A stretch of DNA of 64,000 nt, from NCBI GenBank assembly GCA_028285105.1, contig JANQQE010000013.1, positions 84,563 through 148,562 of the forward strand. The letters run 5' to 3'. Of this stretch, positions 39,689-49,630 are shown piece after piece. Numbering within the stretch: the stretch's first letter is position 1; each line of letters starts with the position of its first letter. Position numbers and translations under genes: made by a program. The notes below the pieces were generated by a model. It saw only the letters and a program-made list of their open reading frames with translations. It was not told where the DNA came from and made no database searches. This DNA comes from Alphaproteobacteria bacterium. Its GTDB lineage: Bacteria > Planctomycetota > Phycisphaerae > UBA1845.

Positions 39689-40178
39689 AACTCCGCATCT
39701 CACCACGACCAAGGGTCGCGCAATCGTCGCTATTGCAATTGTAATTTCTGTGTGGCTGGCAGTCTTCAAAGCAATCCGCTCAGACTGGAGCGAAACATTC
39801 CACTTTGTTCAGTATGTCCCGCCCGCGATCATCTTCGCGGCGCTGTTGGTGTCTGATCGCCTCACATATAGCCGCGCGCACCTACCCGTCAAGTGCGCAT
39901 TTGATATTACAGCCATCGCAATTGCCGCGTCGCGAATGTTTATAACGACAACCCCGTTCTCGGGGCATATGGTGCTAATTGTTTACGGGTTGATAACGGC
40001 ACGCAGTACGTGGTTGCGACTCATGGCGTTGGCGCTGCTAGTCCATACGACGGTCTTAAAATTGCTCGTGTGGTCGGACTCTTCGACTTGGGTTTATGGC
40101 TTGGGAATTGGCGCGATCATCGGAATCGCTTATGTGGCTTTTTCGCGCAAAACCACCTATGACTTCGACGACAGATAG
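39681..40178 (+). CDS. Hypothetical integral membrane protein
   Basis: MNKTPHLTTTKGRAIVAIAIVISVWLAVF..., several TM segments; overlaps the end of the DUF2199 frame. Confidence 0.55.
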   Translation: MNKTPHLTTTKGRAIVAIAIVISVWLAVFKAIRSDWSETFHFVQYVPPAIIFAALLVSDRLTYSRAHLPVKCAFDITAIAIAASRMFITTTPFSGHMVLIVYGLITARSTWLRLMALALLVHTTVLKLLVWSDSSTWVYGLGIGAIIGIAYVAFSRKTTYDFDDR

Positions 40179-41536
40179 CGCACCATATCGATCTTGCTGA
40201 TGATGCCTACGATTTGATCTTCTTCGATGACGACGGCTACATTGTCGGTGTCCAATATGCCTTGCACTTTGGACAGCGAGTCGAGCATGCTGACGCGCCC
40301 TTGCATCGGGGCAGCCGACTTGGAGATGGGGTCTTTGGGTCTGCATCGGCCTGACACCAGTCCGTGCAGCAAATCCTTTTCGTGGATCATCTGGTACTCG
40401 CCGTTGCCTGTTTGTCGCAACGGCATCTGCGAGTAGCCCTTCTCGATCATCCTGGCGACGACCGTTTCGATCGGTTCATCCGGACTAGCGCAATCGACCA
40501 CCTCGCCTTTGAACTCCAGCAGTTCATGGACATGGCCCATCCGTTCCTCATGGTCGAGGTAACCATTGTCCTTCATCCAGTCGTCATTGAAGCACTTACT
40601 CAGGTATCGATTGCCCGAATCCGGCAGGATGCATACGACCAACTTTCCCTCGCCGAGTTCCTTCGCGACTTGAAGCGCTCCCCAAAGCGCTGTCCCTGCC
40701 GACCCGCCAGCAAAAATCCCTTCCTTCCGGGCCAAATGACGTGCGGTGATGAACGAGTCCTTATCCGTCACGTTCATCACCTCATCAATTACCGTTAGAT
40801 CGAGCGTCCCCACCATGAAATCATGACCGATGCCTTCGACGGCATACACGTGGTCCTGCTGCGGTTCACGATCCGCATGAGCATCTTTGTAAATGCTGCC
40901 ATGAGGGTCAGGGCAAACGATGCGAAATTCTTTTCCGGTTTCGGCGGCTTTTTCCTTGAGGTATTTGCCTGCCCCGGAGATTGTTCCACCCGTTCCGATG
41001 CCGCCGACAAGACAATCGATTTTGCCGTCGGTTTCGTCCCAAATCTCCGGACCGGTCGTCAGGTAGTGCGCTTCGGGGTTGGCCATGTTGTAATACTGAT
41101 CGGTGTAAAATGAGTTGGATGTTTCGCGGGCGATGCGCTTGGCCACCTCGACGTAGCTTTCGGGTGCGTCGTGCGGGACGTCAGTCGGTGTGATGACGAC
41201 CTCGGCACCGACGGCTTTTAACATGTCGATCTTTTCTTGCGACATCTTGTCGGGCATGGTGCAGATGCAGCGGTAGCCCTTAGCTGCCGCAGCCATCGCG
41301 AGACCCAGCCCCGTGTTGCCCGAAGTACTCTCGACGATGGTGGAACCCTTTTTGAGCAGACCGGCTTCTTCGGCGCGGTTGATCATGTGGATGGCCATAC
41401 GATCCTTGACTGAACCGCCGGGGTTCAGAAATTCAACCTTGACGAGGATGGTGGCCATCCCCGGTTCGACCATGCGGTTGAGCTTGACCATCGGCGTGTT
41501 GCCGACCACATCAAGAATGCTTTCGTGGAATTTCAT
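40157..41536 (-). CDS. Cystathionine beta-synthase with C-terminal CBS domain pair
   Basis: VGNTPMVKLNRM, PGGSVKDRMA, ESTSGNTGLGLAM, GGIGTGGTISGAGKYL; C-terminal CBS motifs. Confidence 0.92.
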   Translation of the reverse strand: MKFHESILDVVGNTPMVKLNRMVEPGMATILVKVEFLNPGGSVKDRMAIHMINRAEEAGLLKKGSTIVESTSGNTGLGLAMAAAAKGYRCICTMPDKMSQEKIDMLKAVGAEVVITPTDVPHDAPESYVEVAKRIARETSNSFYTDQYYNMANPEAHYLTTGPEIWDETDGKIDCLVGGIGTGGTISGAGKYLKEKAAETGKEFRIVCPDPHGSIYKDAHADREPQQDHVYAVEGIGHDFMVGTLDLTVIDEVMNVTDKDSFITARHLARKEGIFAGGSAGTALWGALQVAKELGEGKLVVCILPDSGNRYLSKCFNDDWMKDNGYLDHEERMGHVHELLEFKGEVVDCASPDEPIETVVARMIEKGYSQMPLRQTGNGEYQMIHEKDLLHGLVSGRCRPKDPISKSAAPMQGRVSMLDSLSKVQGILDTDNVAVVIEEDQIVGIISKIDMVRYLSSKS

Positions 41537-42232
41537 CAAGGGGCATCCTGTCAGATATCGGACCTCAGCCAACCCGCCAGATTCGAGACCCGCACAGACT
41601 ATTCGGAGGGGTCATGTCGTGGCGCTCATGGAGGCGGACCGATTGGTTTATCGAAATTTGAATCCGATGCGAATGGGCCAATCTCAAACCGACCGACTCC
41701 GCATCTATGGGATGAATACTCTTCCCATACCGCAGTCATGTCGTCATTGCCTATCCAAGTATATCGGTTGGACTCGGGCATTCCAGCCGCTCGCCCCGCC
41801 ATCGATCGGACGGCACGACCGCTTCGGCCACCGATGGCCAACATCGGATGGTCGTTCCCGAGCTTTGTGAAGGTTTGCACAGGTCATTTACACAGACATT
41901 TGACGGGCATCGGATCGGCGCGCTTTTGGCAGAATTTTCCAAGAAAAGTCGATACTTCGCAGCCAGTTAGTCGATGCCCCTTGGTTGTGCGGACAGATCC
42001 AAGAAGTCCGCAGCCCATATGGATGAGACGCACCAACGGCCGCTGACGTGCGACCCAATAAATTCGCCTCAACGATTGGCAACAGGTCATTCGGATCAAA
42101 GCGGAGGTGGATGACTTTTTTTGGGTCGATTCGTTGCACAAGTGGCCTTGAATTTGATATCCGGACCTCCTATCCTTCCAGTAATCCGCTGGGTTATGGG
42201 GGTCCAATCGGCGGAGGATGCACAAATACAAC

Positions 42233-42703
42233 ATGAGCCTTGCTGAAAACCTACATCAAGACACCATCCGCGACCTGGGCATCGAGGCCCCGATCACCGT
42301 TGCTGGCGAAGACCGAATCGCGACCGCAATCGATATCCTTCGGCGAAAGTCGAAGGGGTGCGCATTGGTATGCGACCCTGTCGGAAAGCTGCTGGGCATC
42401 TTCACCGAGCGCGACATACTCACCCGCGTTTTGGCGAAGGGTCGCTCGCAGGACGATTCCATCTCCGAAGTCATGACAACCAATGCCGATGTCGTGCGTC
42501 CGACCGACGGTGTTCGCGACGTGATTCGTCGCATGAATTCGGGCGGTTACCGACACATGCCTGTCGTTGATGAAAACGAGCTGGTCATCGGAATCGTTTC
42601 AGTCAGACGAATCGTGAACTACCTGATTGAACACTTTCCAATGGCCATATATAACCTGCCACAATCTCCTCAAACAGGAACCGCAACCCGGGAAGGCGCT
42701 TGA
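42233..42703 (+). CDS. CBS-domain-pair protein
   Basis: GCALVCDPVGKLLGIFTERDIL...VMTTNADVV...GGYRHMPVVDENELVIGIVSVRRIV. Confidence 0.88.
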   Translation: MSLAENLHQDTIRDLGIEAPITVAGEDRIATAIDILRRKSKGCALVCDPVGKLLGIFTERDILTRVLAKGRSQDDSISEVMTTNADVVRPTDGVRDVIRRMNSGGYRHMPVVDENELVIGIVSVRRIVNYLIEHFPMAIYNLPQSPQTGTATREGA

Positions 42704-42823
42704 TCGAAAACACAAAGATACCGTCCGCACCGTGGGGCATAATCCCGTACTAACCCGATCCCTTGTTAACACGGTGTGGTCACGTGCTGGAACATGCCCA
42801 GCCGGTGTCATTAAAATTCAGGA

Positions 42824-44701
42824 GTGATGAGTCGGATGGCGACGTCAACAGCCACAGAAAACAGTTCAACACCAGTGAAGCGGCAAGAAAACGATACCGT
42901 AACGGTTCGCTTCTGCGGCGACTCCGGTGACGGTATGCAACTTGCCGGTACGCAGTTCACCAACAGTTCGTCGATCTTCGGAAACGACGTGGCGACACTG
43001 CCGGATTTCCCCGCGGAAATTCGCGCGCCGGCTGGCTCACTTCCGGGCGTCAGCGGGTTTCAAATCAACTTCAGCAAGTACGACATTCATACGCCTGGCG
43101 ATGAAGTCGATACGCTTGTCGCGATGAACCCGGCCGCCTTGAAAATGAACTTCCAGGACGTCATCGAGGGCGGGATTATTCTCGTCAACGAAGACGCCTT
43201 CACGAAGTCGAACCTGCAAAAGGCCGGGCTGGATGTCAGTCCTCTTGAAGACGGTACGCTTCGCGATTATCGCGTCCACAAGCTGCCGATGGGCAAGCTC
43301 ACGACTGAGGCTGCCGGCGATTTCGGACTGAATACCAAGGGCGTAAACCGCTGCAAGAACTTCTTCGCTCTGGGCGTGGTCTGCTGGTTGTACGAGCGAC
43401 CCCTCAAACCGATCGAGGACTGGATCGAAAAGAAGATGGGTAAGACCCCAGCCGTCGCCGACGCCAATACGGCGGCCCTTCGCGCTGGGTGGAACTACTG
43501 CGACACCATTGAATTGTTCCCGCAAGCATACCGCGTCGCCAAAGCCAAGATAGCACCGGGCAAGTATCGCAAGATCACCGGTAACGAAGCAACGGCGATG
43601 GGGCTGGCAACTGCCGCTCGGCGGGCTGGCAAGAAATTGTTCCTTGGCAGCTATCCGATTACACCCGCAAGTACGATTCTCGAAACGCTCGCATCGATGC
43701 CACAAATGGGCGTCAAAACATTCCAAGCCGAGGATGAAATCGCCGCTATCTGTTCGGCGATCGGGGCTGCATTTGGTGGCGATTGCGCCGTGACCAGCAC
43801 CAGCGGTCCGGGAGTCGCGCTCAAGGGCGAGGCGATGGGTCTGGCGGTGATGACCGAATTGCCCTTGGTCATCGTAAACGTTCAGCGCGGCGGACCGAGT
43901 ACCGGCCTTCCGACCAAGACAGAACAGTCCGACTACTTGCAGGCCATGTGGGGACGCAACGGCGAATGCCCAATGCCGGTGGTGGCGGCTTGTACACCGG
44001 CAGATTGCTTCGATATGGCCGTCGAGTCGATGCGTATCGCAGTGCAATACATGACGCCGGTGATGTTGCTGACAGACGGATACCTCGCCAATGGAAGTGA
44101 ACCATGGCGCATCCCGAAGTCGAAAGACTTACCGCAGTTTCCGGTCAAGCATGCTGAAAACAACAACGGCGACACATTCTTGCCCTACAAGCGCGATGAT
44201 CGCGGCTCGCGACCCTGGGCGATCCCGGGTGTGAAGGGCTTGGAGCATCGTATCGGTGGCCTCGAAAAGCAGGCTGTGACCGGTAACGTCAACTACGATC
44301 CCGACAACCACCAGGCGATGGTGAATGAGCGTGCCCAAAAGGTCGCCAATGTCGCAAAATCCATTCCAGATCTGAAGGTCGAAGGCAATGTCGATGCCGA
44401 TCTGCTTGTGGTTGGCTGGGGCAGTACGTATGGAGCGATCACGACTGCGGTCGAGCGGGCGAATAACTCGGGTAAGAAGGTCGCCCATGCCCATCTGCGA
44501 TACCTCAACCCCATGCCCAGCAACACGGGTGAGGTGCTCAAGCGATATAAGAAAGTGATCGTCCCGGAAATGAACATGGGGCAGTTGATTATCAAACTGC
44601 GCAGCGATTTCCTCGTTGACGCAAAGGGCATCAATAAGGTGCAGGGGAAACCCTTCCTCGTTTCCGAAATCGAAGAAGCGATCGAAACAGCCTTAAAATA
44701 G
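42824..44701 (+). CDS. korA: 2-oxoacid:ferredoxin oxidoreductase, gamma-alpha fused subunit (KorA-like)
   Basis: [79 protein letters not shown]. Confidence 0.92.
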   Translation: MMSRMATSTATENSSTPVKRQENDTVTVRFCGDSGDGMQLAGTQFTNSSSIFGNDVATLPDFPAEIRAPAGSLPGVSGFQINFSKYDIHTPGDEVDTLVAMNPAALKMNFQDVIEGGIILVNEDAFTKSNLQKAGLDVSPLEDGTLRDYRVHKLPMGKLTTEAAGDFGLNTKGVNRCKNFFALGVVCWLYERPLKPIEDWIEKKMGKTPAVADANTAALRAGWNYCDTIELFPQAYRVAKAKIAPGKYRKITGNEATAMGLATAARRAGKKLFLGSYPITPASTILETLASMPQMGVKTFQAEDEIAAICSAIGAAFGGDCAVTSTSGPGVALKGEAMGLAVMTELPLVIVNVQRGGPSTGLPTKTEQSDYLQAMWGRNGECPMPVVAACTPADCFDMAVESMRIAVQYMTPVMLLTDGYLANGSEPWRIPKSKDLPQFPVKHAENNNGDTFLPYKRDDRGSRPWAIPGVKGLEHRIGGLEKQAVTGNVNYDPDNHQAMVNERAQKVANVAKSIPDLKVEGNVDADLLVVGWGSTYGAITTAVERANNSGKKVAHAHLRYLNPMPSNTGEVLKRYKKVIVPEMNMGQLIIKLRSDFLVDAKGINKVQGKPFLVSEIEEAIETALK

Positions 44702-44720
44702 AGTTGAAAGAACAGAAGCC

Positions 44721-45749
44721 ATGAAAGTAGAAATGCCGGTCGAACCGCTCAAGCCGTCCGATTTCGCTTCCGATCAGGAAGTGCGATGGTGTCCGGGTTG
44801 CGGTGACTATGCGATTTTGGCCCAGGTCAAAAAGACCTTGCCCGCCTTGAACATTCCCAAGGAGAACATCGTGTTCGTCTCGGGCATCGGCTGTTCCAGT
44901 CGCTTCCCATACTACATGAACACGTACGGGTTCCACTCCATTCACGGACGAGCGATGGCCGTCGCAAGCGGTTTGAAGATCGCACGCCCGGAATTGCAGG
45001 TGTGGGTCGTCACCGGTGATGGCGACGGATTGAGTATCGGCGGTAACCACCTGCTGCACGCCATCCGCCGCAACATCGACATGACGGTGCTGCTGTTCAA
45101 CAACCGCATCTATGGTTTGACCAAGGGTCAGTACTCGCCAACGTCGGAGGTCGGTAAGCGGACCAAGACATCGCCCAAAGGTGCAATCGATTTCCCGCTG
45201 CATCCGCTTTCAGTGGCGATCGGCGCGGAGGCCAGCTTTGTCGCGCGCACGCTCGATGTGGACTTAAAGCACATGGGTTATGTTCTGGAAAGAGCGGCTG
45301 CTCACAAAGGCACGTCATTCGTCGAAATCTATCAGAACTGCAATATCTTCAACGACGGGGCATTCAGCTACGCAACCGACAAGGGTACGAAGCAAGACAC
45401 ACGTCTCATCCTCGAACATGGCAAGCCCATGATTTTTGGAAAGGATCGTGACAAGGGCGTTCGCCTCAATTGCACCGATCCTGAGGTCGTTACCTTAGGC
45501 GAGGGCGTCAGCGAAGACGACCTCCTGTTCCACGATGAGAAAGCGGCAGAGCCTTCCCTCGCGTATCTGCTGAGTCGCATGTATCACCCGAATTTCCCGG
45601 AACCGTTTGGCGTTTTCCGTGCGGTTGAACGGCCGTGCTACGAATACGTGCTGGACGATCAGTGCGAGGCATCCGATCCACCGGAAACGGCGGAAGATGC
45701 GGAAATCGACAAACTGCTCAATGCCGGGGATACATGGAACGTCGAGTAG
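44721..45749 (+). CDS. korB: 2-oxoacid:ferredoxin oxidoreductase beta subunit (KorB-like)
   Basis: RWCPGCGDYAIL; ITGDGD-like VVTGDGDGLSIGGNHLLHAIRRNIDMTVLLFNNRIYGLTKGQYSPTS. Confidence 0.93.
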   Translation: MKVEMPVEPLKPSDFASDQEVRWCPGCGDYAILAQVKKTLPALNIPKENIVFVSGIGCSSRFPYYMNTYGFHSIHGRAMAVASGLKIARPELQVWVVTGDGDGLSIGGNHLLHAIRRNIDMTVLLFNNRIYGLTKGQYSPTSEVGKRTKTSPKGAIDFPLHPLSVAIGAEASFVARTLDVDLKHMGYVLERAAAHKGTSFVEIYQNCNIFNDGAFSYATDKGTKQDTRLILEHGKPMIFGKDRDKGVRLNCTDPEVVTLGEGVSEDDLLFHDEKAAEPSLAYLLSRMYHPNFPEPFGVFRAVERPCYEYVLDDQCEASDPPETAEDAEIDKLLNAGDTWNVE

Positions 45750-45878
45750 AAGCGGAATGTCGAGTAAAGACCGGTCGTTGACCAAGAATCCGGGGCGCTT
45801 GATGTATTGAAGTCGCCGGAGATTCGACGATCAAGTGGTTAGGGGAAAGACCAGGCTTCAGACTGAAAGGAAGTGACC

Positions 45879-46400
45879 ATGCTTTGCCCTGATTGTGGAA
45901 CTGAAAACTTCGCTGGCGCCGACAACTGTTCGGAATGCAACAGCGACCTTTTTGCTGTCGAAAACCGTTCGCTCGACCCCCTTGAAGAACGCCTCCACAA
46001 TGATCACGTTATCGGCGCTGTCAAGCCCGATCCGCTCGTCGTTGAACCACTCGATTCCGTTGAATCCGTCATCCTTAAGATGGCCGAACGCGGTTTCAAT
46101 TGTGCCATGGTCGCCTTTGGCGGCGTGCTGGTCGGCATCTTCACTGAGCGTGACGTGTTGCGGAAACTGACTGCAGATTTCGAAAACCTCAAAGGTGCAC
46201 CCGTTCGAGACTTCATGACACCAGCCCCCGAAGCTCTGGAATCCGACACACCGCTGACCTTCGCCCTCAACAAGATGTCGGTCGGCGGGTTTCGCCATGT
46301 GCCAATTGTCAACGAAGAACAGCAACCGCTCGGTGTCGTCAATGTCAAAGACCTTTTAGCCCACATCACAGCCAACGTTCCCGACTTGTTCGAAGCTTAG
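45879..46400 (+). CDS. Zinc-ribbon plus CBS-domain-pair protein
   Basis: MLCPDCGTENFAGADNCSECN; GFNCAMVAFGGVLVGIFTERDVLRKL; GGFRHVPIVNEEQQPLGVVNVKDLLAHI. Confidence 0.88.
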   Translation: MLCPDCGTENFAGADNCSECNSDLFAVENRSLDPLEERLHNDHVIGAVKPDPLVVEPLDSVESVILKMAERGFNCAMVAFGGVLVGIFTERDVLRKLTADFENLKGAPVRDFMTPAPEALESDTPLTFALNKMSVGGFRHVPIVNEEQQPLGVVNVKDLLAHITANVPDLFEA

Positions 46401-46486
46401 CATTTCACTTTCGAGTCTCAGTGGTTTTCAACATCGGACCGTATTCTGCGCGCACGCTGACCGCAAGCATCGGTGAGTGCGCGTCG

Positions 46487-48106
46487 TTACATCGTTGGGA
46501 CGAATTCGGCTTTTTGGCGAACAGTTTCTTCGGTATCGGCTTTGGTTTCTCGAATCCGATCGAATTCATCAGCCACGTCGAGGAACGCCTCGACGATTCG
46601 TGGATCGAAGTGTGTTCCCGCGTCTTTTTTGATAATCTCGACAGCTTCGCTGTGAGGCAATGGCTTTTTGTAACACCGCTGACTGGTGATGGCGTCGTAA
46701 GCATCGACCAGTGCGATGATGCGTGCCGACAGCGGAATGTCGTCACCGGCAATTCCGCGCGGATAACCCTTTCCGTCGTAGCGCTCATGATGGCAGTAGG
46801 CGATATTTGCACACAACTCCAGCAAAGGAATGGGGCCAGCTTCCTCTATGGCGAGTTGCAACGTGCGATGCCCGATGGTTGTGTGGGTTTTCATGATCTG
46901 AAATTCTTCGTCAGTGAGCGCCCCGGGTTTGTTGAGGATGTCGTCGGAAATACCCACCTTGCCAATGTCGTGTAGCGGAGCGGCTTGGTAGATGTCTTCG
47001 ATAAACCGCTGCGTCACAACATCGGAAAATCCCGGGCAGTTGCCCAATCGCATGGCCAGTATGTGCGTGTATTCCTTGACCCGCTCGAGGTGCAGCCCGG
47101 TTTCCTCGTCTCGATATTCGCTGAGGCGGCCCACTGTCGAAAGCAGTGCATTTAGCGAGTGACTCAGATTCGACCGCTGTTCCGCATTGTGTAGTGCGAT
47201 GGCGGCAGAGTCGGCGATGGAACAAATGCAGTCGATTTCATCGGCGGAGAAAGGCTCGCCGTCGGGTTTGTCGGTGACGTTTAGGACACCGAGACGCTTT
47301 GACCCGCTGACCATGTACGTCGAAACAAGTGGTGTACTCAAGAAAGTGTCCGACTGATACGCCCCTGGAGCGTTGTCACCTGCACCGTGCGCTCGGGCTA
47401 CCATTGTCGTGCCTGTAGAGAATACTTTACCGGCGATTCCCGAATCCGATTGGACACACATCTGTTTTGCAACTTCCGGCGCGATTCCAAGGGCTCGTTT
47501 GCAACTGAGTTTGTTTGAGTTTCGATCGAGCACCATGATCGAAACACGTTTGCACCCACTAATACTTTTCACGGCGTCGATCATCAGATCGTAAATACGT
47601 TCGGCATCCTGCGCTTTGTTGAGATCGCGGACGAAGGAATAGAGCAGTTCCAAACGCTTGGACGCCTGCTGAATCCGCGCTTCGAGGTTGTCATTGAGCG
47701 CTTCGATCTCAAGCTGAGCGTTGCGCAGTTTGAGCATCGAACGGACGCGCGCAGTCAATTCAACGACATCAAACGGTTTGATGACGTAGTCCTGCGCCCC
47801 GGCATCAAGCCCGAGGACGATATCGTCTCGTCCGCTGCGGGCGGTTATCAATATGATTGGAATGTCTTTGGTTTCAGCGTTTTCGCGAAGGGCCCGCGTC
47901 ACGCTTAATCCATCCATGCCCGGCAGCTGAATGTCAAGAACAATGACATCGGGTAATTCCTGTTCAGCAAGTTCAAGACCTGCTTCCCCATTGTGCGAGA
48001 TGGTTGTCCGAAACCCTGAATTGACCATGTGTGCGCGCAGAATCATCGCAAGACTTCGATCGTCTTCGACGATCAGAACGTGTCCCTGCCGATCAAGAAT
48101 TGGCAT
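46487..48106 (-). CDS. Response regulator with GAF and HD-GYP domains
   Basis: VLIVEDDRSLAMIL...DVIVLDIQLPGMDGLSV; GAF-like segment; HDIGKVGI and HHERYDGKGYPRGIAGDDIPLSARIIALVDAYDA. Confidence 0.92.
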   Translation of the reverse strand: MPILDRQGHVLIVEDDRSLAMILRAHMVNSGFRTTISHNGEAGLELAEQELPDVIVLDIQLPGMDGLSVTRALRENAETKDIPIILITARSGRDDIVLGLDAGAQDYVIKPFDVVELTARVRSMLKLRNAQLEIEALNDNLEARIQQASKRLELLYSFVRDLNKAQDAERIYDLMIDAVKSISGCKRVSIMVLDRNSNKLSCKRALGIAPEVAKQMCVQSDSGIAGKVFSTGTTMVARAHGAGDNAPGAYQSDTFLSTPLVSTYMVSGSKRLGVLNVTDKPDGEPFSADEIDCICSIADSAAIALHNAEQRSNLSHSLNALLSTVGRLSEYRDEETGLHLERVKEYTHILAMRLGNCPGFSDVVTQRFIEDIYQAAPLHDIGKVGISDDILNKPGALTDEEFQIMKTHTTIGHRTLQLAIEEAGPIPLLELCANIAYCHHERYDGKGYPRGIAGDDIPLSARIIALVDAYDAITSQRCYKKPLPHSEAVEIIKKDAGTHFDPRIVEAFLDVADEFDRIRETKADTEETVRQKAEFVPTM

Positions 48107-48392
48107 GCTGCGATCTTCCAAGCCAAAATTGCATACGCTGGATTTCGACACGCGACTGGCCGGTTTCAACCGTGCCCTACCAGAGGGGGGACGACCTACT
48201 CAAAGGCCCCCATAACATCATCGGTGTACGGATCACGTGTCATAAAATCTGCTGGATTCTCATTGCTCATCTGAAATGACGTGATTTGGTTTCGCGGGAA
48301 GTATCTCGTCGGACCAAACGAGCATCAGACACTCGAAATCGCCGCACAGTTCGAGTCAGGGTGTGTGCTGTCATTCGTTTTGGACAAAAAAA

Positions 48393-48419
48393 AGCCAACC
48401 GGACTTGAACCGGTTGGCT
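48393..48419 (-). terminator. Terminator AGCCAACCGGttcaagtCCGGTTGGCT + T-tract
   Basis: Perfect 10-bp stem with poly-T on the minus strand downstream of the prepilin-like gene. Confidence 0.9.
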
Positions 48420-48518
48420 GGGTAGATGTTGGGGTATTTGCCCCTGCTCGTGACCATCGATTGCAAAGAAGCCGCCAAATCTGCATTGACGGACTATCAT
48501 CTGCTTGCGTTGACGGAC

Positions 48519-49604
48519 TCAGACGCTTCCAGGATGGTCGACGACAAGGAACTGACCGTCTGCGCCATCACGGTTAGGCGTATGGCCGTCAATATCCTGG
48601 GAACGAATCTTGTTCGTCTGCAAGAGTGCTCCAGGCAAGGTGTCGATTTGCCAATCCGGCCCGCGAAGCAAGATGCACCGGTTTACGGCTTCAATCGTTC
48701 CCGGTCCGTATTCGACCAGCGTATGACCTTTCAGCTTTATCTTGCGGGCTGATCCGTCGCAGAATCCAACGTTAAACCGCCAGTTCTTCTTGTGCCATCC
48801 CTTGGCAGTGAAGTTACCGTATGTGTATGGCCACCAGCAATTATTCGTCGGTTGATTGAGTTCGGAGTTATTGGCATATGCGGCATAGCGCGCAGCGTTT
48901 TCCATGTAGATGATGGTGTTTCCCGCGTTGGGAACCCTCGAAAGCGACCGCTGATACGGCGAATTCGAACGAACCGGTTGGCCTGCACCTGCGGAACTGA
49001 CCAAGTAAACATTGGCGCTATAGGCGGTTCCGAAATAATCGTACGACGTATCCTGGGGTCGACCAGCCCACCCTTTCATGTGCATTCCGGGAAAGCCCTT
49101 GTCGCCCGGGCACTCGTATACGGGCAAATCCTCTTTTGTGTCAGGCAACCAACTGCCAAACGGACCCACTGCGGTGTAGAAATTTGCTTTCGGATAGAGA
49201 ACACGGTTGAGTGGTCGGTGAATCGATCCATGGAATCGAGGCGACGCACCCGAAAAATAACTGCTGCTCACAACTCCGGTCGCACCGGTACCACTCTTCC
49301 CACCAAAACTGTAATTCGATCGCCAAGACTCAGGAAATTCGGCGTCCGCCTCATTCACGGGAATGCCCCATTCCTGTCGATCTTCAGACGCATAAGTCAG
49401 TCCAGCCTGAACAATGCTCCGCATGTTGACGGCGCACTTGACCGACTTCGCGTTGTCCCGCGCCCCTTGTAAAGACGGCAACAGAATCGATATCAACAGC
49501 GCAATAATCGAAACGACCACCAACAACTCCACCAGCGTGAATCCACGGCAATGAGGACTCTTCATGCCGCTCAGCCGATAGGCTCTTGAAAGAAATGCGT
49601 TCAT
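48519..49604 (-). CDS. Prepilin-like protein (type II secretion/pseudopilin N-terminus), copy A
   Basis: RGFTLVELLVVVSIIALLISILLPSLQGARDNAK; start may be internal ATG at 49565. Confidence 0.85.
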   Translation of the reverse strand: MNAFLSRAYRLSGMKSPHCRGFTLVELLVVVSIIALLISILLPSLQGARDNAKSVKCAVNMRSIVQAGLTYASEDRQEWGIPVNEADAEFPESWRSNYSFGGKSGTGATGVVSSSYFSGASPRFHGSIHRPLNRVLYPKANFYTAVGPFGSWLPDTKEDLPVYECPGDKGFPGMHMKGWAGRPQDTSYDYFGTAYSANVYLVSSAGAGQPVRSNSPYQRSLSRVPNAGNTIIYMENAARYAAYANNSELNQPTNNCWWPYTYGNFTAKGWHKKNWRFNVGFCDGSARKIKLKGHTLVEYGPGTIEAVNRCILLRGPDWQIDTLPGALLQTNKIRSQDIDGHTPNRDGADGQFLVVDHPGSV

Positions 49605-49630
49605 GATCGATCCGTCGCCTTGTTCGACCT

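Noticed and set aside
41884-42234. 116-aa minus-strand ORF in the long divergent intergenic region
   Set aside because: Composition unconvincing (Cys/Arg-rich, no domain), likely chance.
43037-44047. 336-aa minus-strand ORF
   Set aside because: Antisense to korA with no recognisable domain; high-GC shadow ORF.
48393-48419. 'ccggacttgaaccggttggct' suggests a tRNA T-arm at first glance
   Set aside because: It is a perfect 10-bp hairpin followed by poly-T on the minus strand (terminator); no cloverleaf around it.
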